Of a stretch of 8,899 nucleotides of DNA, positions 6,826 through 8,899 are shown piece after piece. This DNA is from Acidobacteriaceae bacterium (GTDB lineage: Bacteria > Acidobacteriota > Terriglobia > Terriglobales > Acidobacteriaceae). Within the stretch, counting starts at the first letter, position 1; every line of letters begins with the position of its first letter. The notes beneath the pieces were generated by a model that saw only the letters and a program-made list of their open reading frames with translations, made no database searches and was not told the DNA's origin. The DNA is taken from the NCBI GenBank assembly GCA_003132825.1, contig PKYX01000488.1, positions 8,259 to 17,157 on the forward strand, written 5' to 3'. A program made the translations under genes and the position numbers.

Positions 6826-7203
6826 CTATCCTAGTGTCAACGGCAGGCCCTTCTCGCGCCATTCGCGAATGCCTCCATCCATCGAAAGCACGTTGCGGAA
6901 CCCCATCTCTTGCAAATTGTCAGCAGCCAGAGCGGAGCGGAAACCGCCGCCGCAGTAGAGCACCATGGGTGTGCTGGGGTCAGGGACGCGCTCTTCGATG
7001 TCCCGCTCAATAATCCCCTTGCCCAGGTGAATGGCTCCGGGCAAGTGGTCCTTGGCATACTCGCTTTCCTCCCGGACGTCGACCAGCATGAACTTTTCGC
7101 CAGCCTGCAGCTTGGCTTGTACTTCGTCGATACTGATTTCGCGAATGCGGCTCCTGGCATCTTCCACAATCTTCAGGAAACGAGGGGAGTGTCGGTGGGT
7201 CAT
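6826..7203 (-). CDS. Single-domain rhodanese-like sulfurtransferase
   Basis: The 125-residue protein is a single rhodanese domain (about 22-122). It has ISIDEVQAKL at the front, the LVDVREESEYAKDHLPGAIHL block at 40-60, the active-site loop CGGGFRS with Cys84, and the closing MDGGIREWREKGLPL. Family members carry sulfane sulfur as a Cys persulfide and pass it from thiosulfate or similar donors to acceptors such as cyanide or thiols. Physiological partners cannot be inferred here. There is no signal peptide, so it is probably cytoplasmic. The start was set at the ATG complementary to 7201-7203 because an excellent AAGGAG site stands 4 bases before it. The frame stays open upstream to 7416, but that extension has no domain and would overlap the divergent amidase start. 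GAF lies downstream on the same strand. Confidence 0.92.
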   Translation of the reverse strand: MTHRHSPRFLKIVEDARSRIREISIDEVQAKLQAGEKFMLVDVREESEYAKDHLPGAIHLGKGIIERDIEERVPDPSTPMVLYCGGGFRSALAADNLQEMGFRNVLSMDGGIREWREKGLPLTLG

Positions 7204-7207
7204 GGTT

Positions 7208-7213
7208 CTCCTT
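7208..7213 (-). promoter_or_regulatory. Ribosome binding site of the rhodanese gene
   Basis: The minus strand reads AAGGAG, 4 bases before the ATG at 7203. It is the clearest Shine-Dalgarno sequence in the window and fixes the rhodanese start against the longer open frame. Confidence 0.75.
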
Positions 7214-7346
7214 AACCGGGGATCGAGTCTCACGGGCGAAGCCAGTGGCAAGGATGCTGGGCTCGGGCCGGGCACGCCTGGCGGGCCCCCCTTCACGATA
7301 CTTTGGAGAACCCGCCCGGAGCAAACCGCCAGGCCTGAAGCCTGCG

Positions 7347-7355
7347 TGCTAGACT
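7347..7355 (+). promoter_or_regulatory. Candidate extended -10 promoter element for the amidase gene
   Basis: TGCTAGACT provides TG-n-TAGACT, an extended -10 that matches TATAAT at four of six positions, 26 bases before the amidase ATG. No good -35 hexamer is found 16-18 bases upstream (7327-7332 reads CGCCAG), so support rests on the extended -10 alone. Confidence 0.25.
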
Positions 7356-7381
7356 CACGTTTTCGCCGAGTGAGATCCCGG

Positions 7382-8797
7382 ATGCCTGCGCTGAACTTCC
7401 TGTCCGCCGTGGCCATGGCTGAGCAAATCCGGGGGAAAGGGTTGTCTCCGGTAGAACTGCTAGAGGCACACCTGGCTCAGATTGAACGGCTGAACCCCGA
7501 ATTGAACGCTTTCGTCGAGGTGAACGTGGAAGGCGCTCGCCGCCAGGCTCGCGCGGCGGAGGCGGCCGCGATGCGCCGGGAATTCGCGGGTCCATTGCAC
7601 GGCATTCCGATCAGCATCAAGAGTTCGATTGCCGTTGGCGGAATGCGCTGTGAGTCTGGTACGAGGCTGCGGGCGGGCTACGTGGCTCCGCGAGACGCCC
7701 CTCTGGTGGCTCGCTTACGCTCAGCTGGGGCGATCATTCTCGGCCTCACCAACACGCCGGAGTTGTTGATGGCTTGGGAAACCGACAATGTTCTCTATGG
7801 GCGGACCAATAATCCCTGGGATCGGTTGCGCACGCCGGGCGGTTCGAGCGGCGGCGAAGCGGCGGCGATTGCTTCCGGATGTTCGGCGGGAGGAGTGGGC
7901 AGTGATGGGGGAGGATCGATTCGCGTGCCGGCCCATTTTACGGGCATCTGCGGGCTCAAGCCGACGCCAGGGCGCATTCCGGCGACCGGGCACTTCCCCC
8001 CTTCGGCCGGCCCGTTTTCGCTCCTCGGCGTGGTCGGGCCGATGGCTCGTACCGTGGCTGACCTGAGCCTATTGTTCGAGGCCATGCAGGGGCCTGATGA
8101 TGGCGATTCGCTGGCTGCGCCCGTGCCCTTACGACTGCCCGCGGCCGAGGATGTGCAGAAACTTCGCATTGGCTATTTTGAAGACGACGGCCGCACTCCG
8201 GTCACCGCCGAAACTCGCGCCGCCGTGCGATCTGCAGCGGAAGCATTGCGCCGGGCCGGCTTTCAGGTGGAAGGTTTCCGCCCGGAGGGACTTGATCTGG
8301 CCCGGGATCTTTGGTGGAAGTTTTTTGGCGTCGCCGGTGGAATGTTGCTGGCGGATTTGACGAATGGCCGGGAAACCGATCTTAGTCCGATTCTCCAGCA
8401 ATTTATCAGGTGGGTTTCGGCCGAGCCGCCGCACACCGGCCAGACGCTGCTCGATGCCTGGATTCAGCGCGACGTCGTGCGCACGCGGATTCTCGCTCAG
8501 ATGTCGGAGCACCCCATCCTGCTGTGTCCCGTGGCGGCCATCCCGGCTTTTCGCCATGGCGAGCGCAGTTGGACTATCGATGGCAAGACGGTTGAATACT
8601 TGGACGCATGGAGCTACACCGAGTGGTTCAATCTGCTCGGCATGCCCGCTCTAGCTGTGCCGGTTGGCCAATCGGGGGAAGGCCTGCCGATCGGAGTGCA
8701 GATTGTTGCCCGGCCCTGGGAAGATGAATCAACCCTGGCGGTCGCAGCCGTGCTCGCAGCACAGTGCGGCGAATGGCGGCGGCCACCCATCGCATGA
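7382..8797 (+). CDS. Amidase-signature family hydrolase (FAAH-like amidase)
   Basis: The 471-residue protein is a full-length amidase-signature enzyme. The Ser-cisSer-Lys triad is visible: Lys70 in HGIPISIKSS, Ser145 in TPGGSSGGEAA and Ser169 in SDGGGSIRVP. The spacings (75 and 24 residues) equal those recalled for fatty acid amide hydrolase (Lys142, Ser217, Ser241). The core continues as GICGLKPTPGRIP, and the C-terminal MPALAVPVG/GLPIGVQIV (411-433) is also typical. Such enzymes hydrolyse carboxylic amides to acid and ammonia or amine. Substrate is unknown. GatA is unlikely, because gatB/gatC are absent and the GatA-type YGRVSRYG is replaced by GRIPATGHF. The ATG at 7382 was chosen because homology begins there (LNFLSAVAMAEQIRGKGLSPVELLEAHL). 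The frame is open back to 7031, but that stretch is antisense to rhodanese. The upstream ribosome site is weak (GAG about 8 bases away). Confidence 0.92.
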   Translation: MPALNFLSAVAMAEQIRGKGLSPVELLEAHLAQIERLNPELNAFVEVNVEGARRQARAAEAAAMRREFAGPLHGIPISIKSSIAVGGMRCESGTRLRAGYVAPRDAPLVARLRSAGAIILGLTNTPELLMAWETDNVLYGRTNNPWDRLRTPGGSSGGEAAAIASGCSAGGVGSDGGGSIRVPAHFTGICGLKPTPGRIPATGHFPPSAGPFSLLGVVGPMARTVADLSLLFEAMQGPDDGDSLAAPVPLRLPAAEDVQKLRIGYFEDDGRTPVTAETRAAVRSAAEALRRAGFQVEGFRPEGLDLARDLWWKFFGVAGGMLLADLTNGRETDLSPILQQFIRWVSAEPPHTGQTLLDAWIQRDVVRTRILAQMSEHPILLCPVAAIPAFRHGERSWTIDGKTVEYLDAWSYTEWFNLLGMPALAVPVGQSGEGLPIGVQIVARPWEDESTLAVAAVLAAQCGEWRRPPIA

Positions 8798-8882
8798 TGC
8801 CGTCCGGGTGTTCGCCGGTTCAGGACTTGCAAGCCGGCTTCGCAGCAACTCAACTTCCTGACAGGGTCATGGCGGAGATCAC

Positions 8883-8899
8883 ATGGCGGAAAACCCTGG
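8883..8899 (+). CDS. Possible start of a further rightward gene, cut by the window edge
   Basis: An ATG at 8883 follows GGAG (8874-8877) at 5 bases, a good translation start, and would begin M-A-E-N-P. Another ATG at 8869 in a different frame begins M-A-E-I-T-W but has a poorer site (AGGG, 3 bases upstream). Too few codons are visible to recognise a product or be sure which start is used. Confidence 0.25.

Noticed and set aside
6835..6840. TTGACA on the minus strand near the rhodanese stop as a -35 box for GAF
   Set aside because: It is part of the Pro-Leu-Thr-Leu coding end, and no -10-like hexamer follows at 16-18 bases.
6359..6958. 199-codon rightward open frame across the GAF and rhodanese genes
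   Set aside because: It is antisense to both genes, lacks a domain and has Arg/Ser/Gly-rich shadow composition.
7031..7381. Upstream extension of the amidase open frame (588-residue version)
   Set aside because: This part has no domain similarity, lies antisense to the well-supported rhodanese gene, and amidase homology starts at the ATG at 7382.
7204..7416. Upstream extension of the rhodanese frame (196-residue version)
   Set aside because: The ATG at 7203 has an excellent ribosome-binding site and begins the conserved domain; the extension crosses the divergent spacer into the amidase start.
8831..8840. 10-base palindrome AAGCCGGCTT downstream of the amidase as a terminator
   Set aside because: It has no loop when folded and no following T-run; flanking complementarity is weak.

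Overview
This is an ordinary, gene-dense bacterial chromosomal segment with high GC content. It holds seven recognisable protein genes, no RNA gene, and no insertion sequence, CRISPR array, prophage or transposase. The mix of a PA14-bearing family 3 glycoside hydrolase, a bifunctional PII uridylyltransferase (GlnD), a small stand-alone GAF protein and a large amidase-signature enzyme would suit an Acidobacteriota (Terriglobia-like) soil bacterium. That placement is an impression from protein style, not a demonstrated assignment.

Layout. Bases 1-1574 (+) are the 3' part of a GH3 beta-glucosidase-type enzyme whose catalytic barrel lies off the left edge. It converges on glnD (1693-4290, -), and an imperfect but long stem-loop (1597-1664) sits centrally between the two stop codons. 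A 229-base divergent region (4291-4519) separates glnD from a rightward pair: a HAD-superfamily phosphatase-like gene (4520-5200) and, 20 bases later, an RsuA/RluB-type rRNA pseudouridine synthase (5221-6066). The end of that gene overlaps by 11 bases the end of a leftward GAF-domain gene (6056-6634, -). Upstream of GAF on the same strand is a single-domain rhodanese (6826-7203, -). The 191-base spacer between them contains nested and mutually exclusive inverted repeats (6688-6732). A 178-base divergent spacer then leads to a FAAH-like amidase (7382-8797, +). The last ~100 bases contain only a possible start of one more rightward gene.

Functional coherence is limited. GlnD is the nitrogen-status sensor acting on PII, the pseudouridine synthase modifies ribosomal RNA, GH3 degrades beta-glycosides, and the rhodanese handles sulfane sulfur. 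The HAD/pseudouridine synthase pair and perhaps the rhodanese/GAF pair may be co-transcribed; the others look independent. I see no convincing undescribed multi-gene system. The most unexplained signals are the intergenic inverted-repeat structures, above all 6688-6732, where three arm pairs compete.
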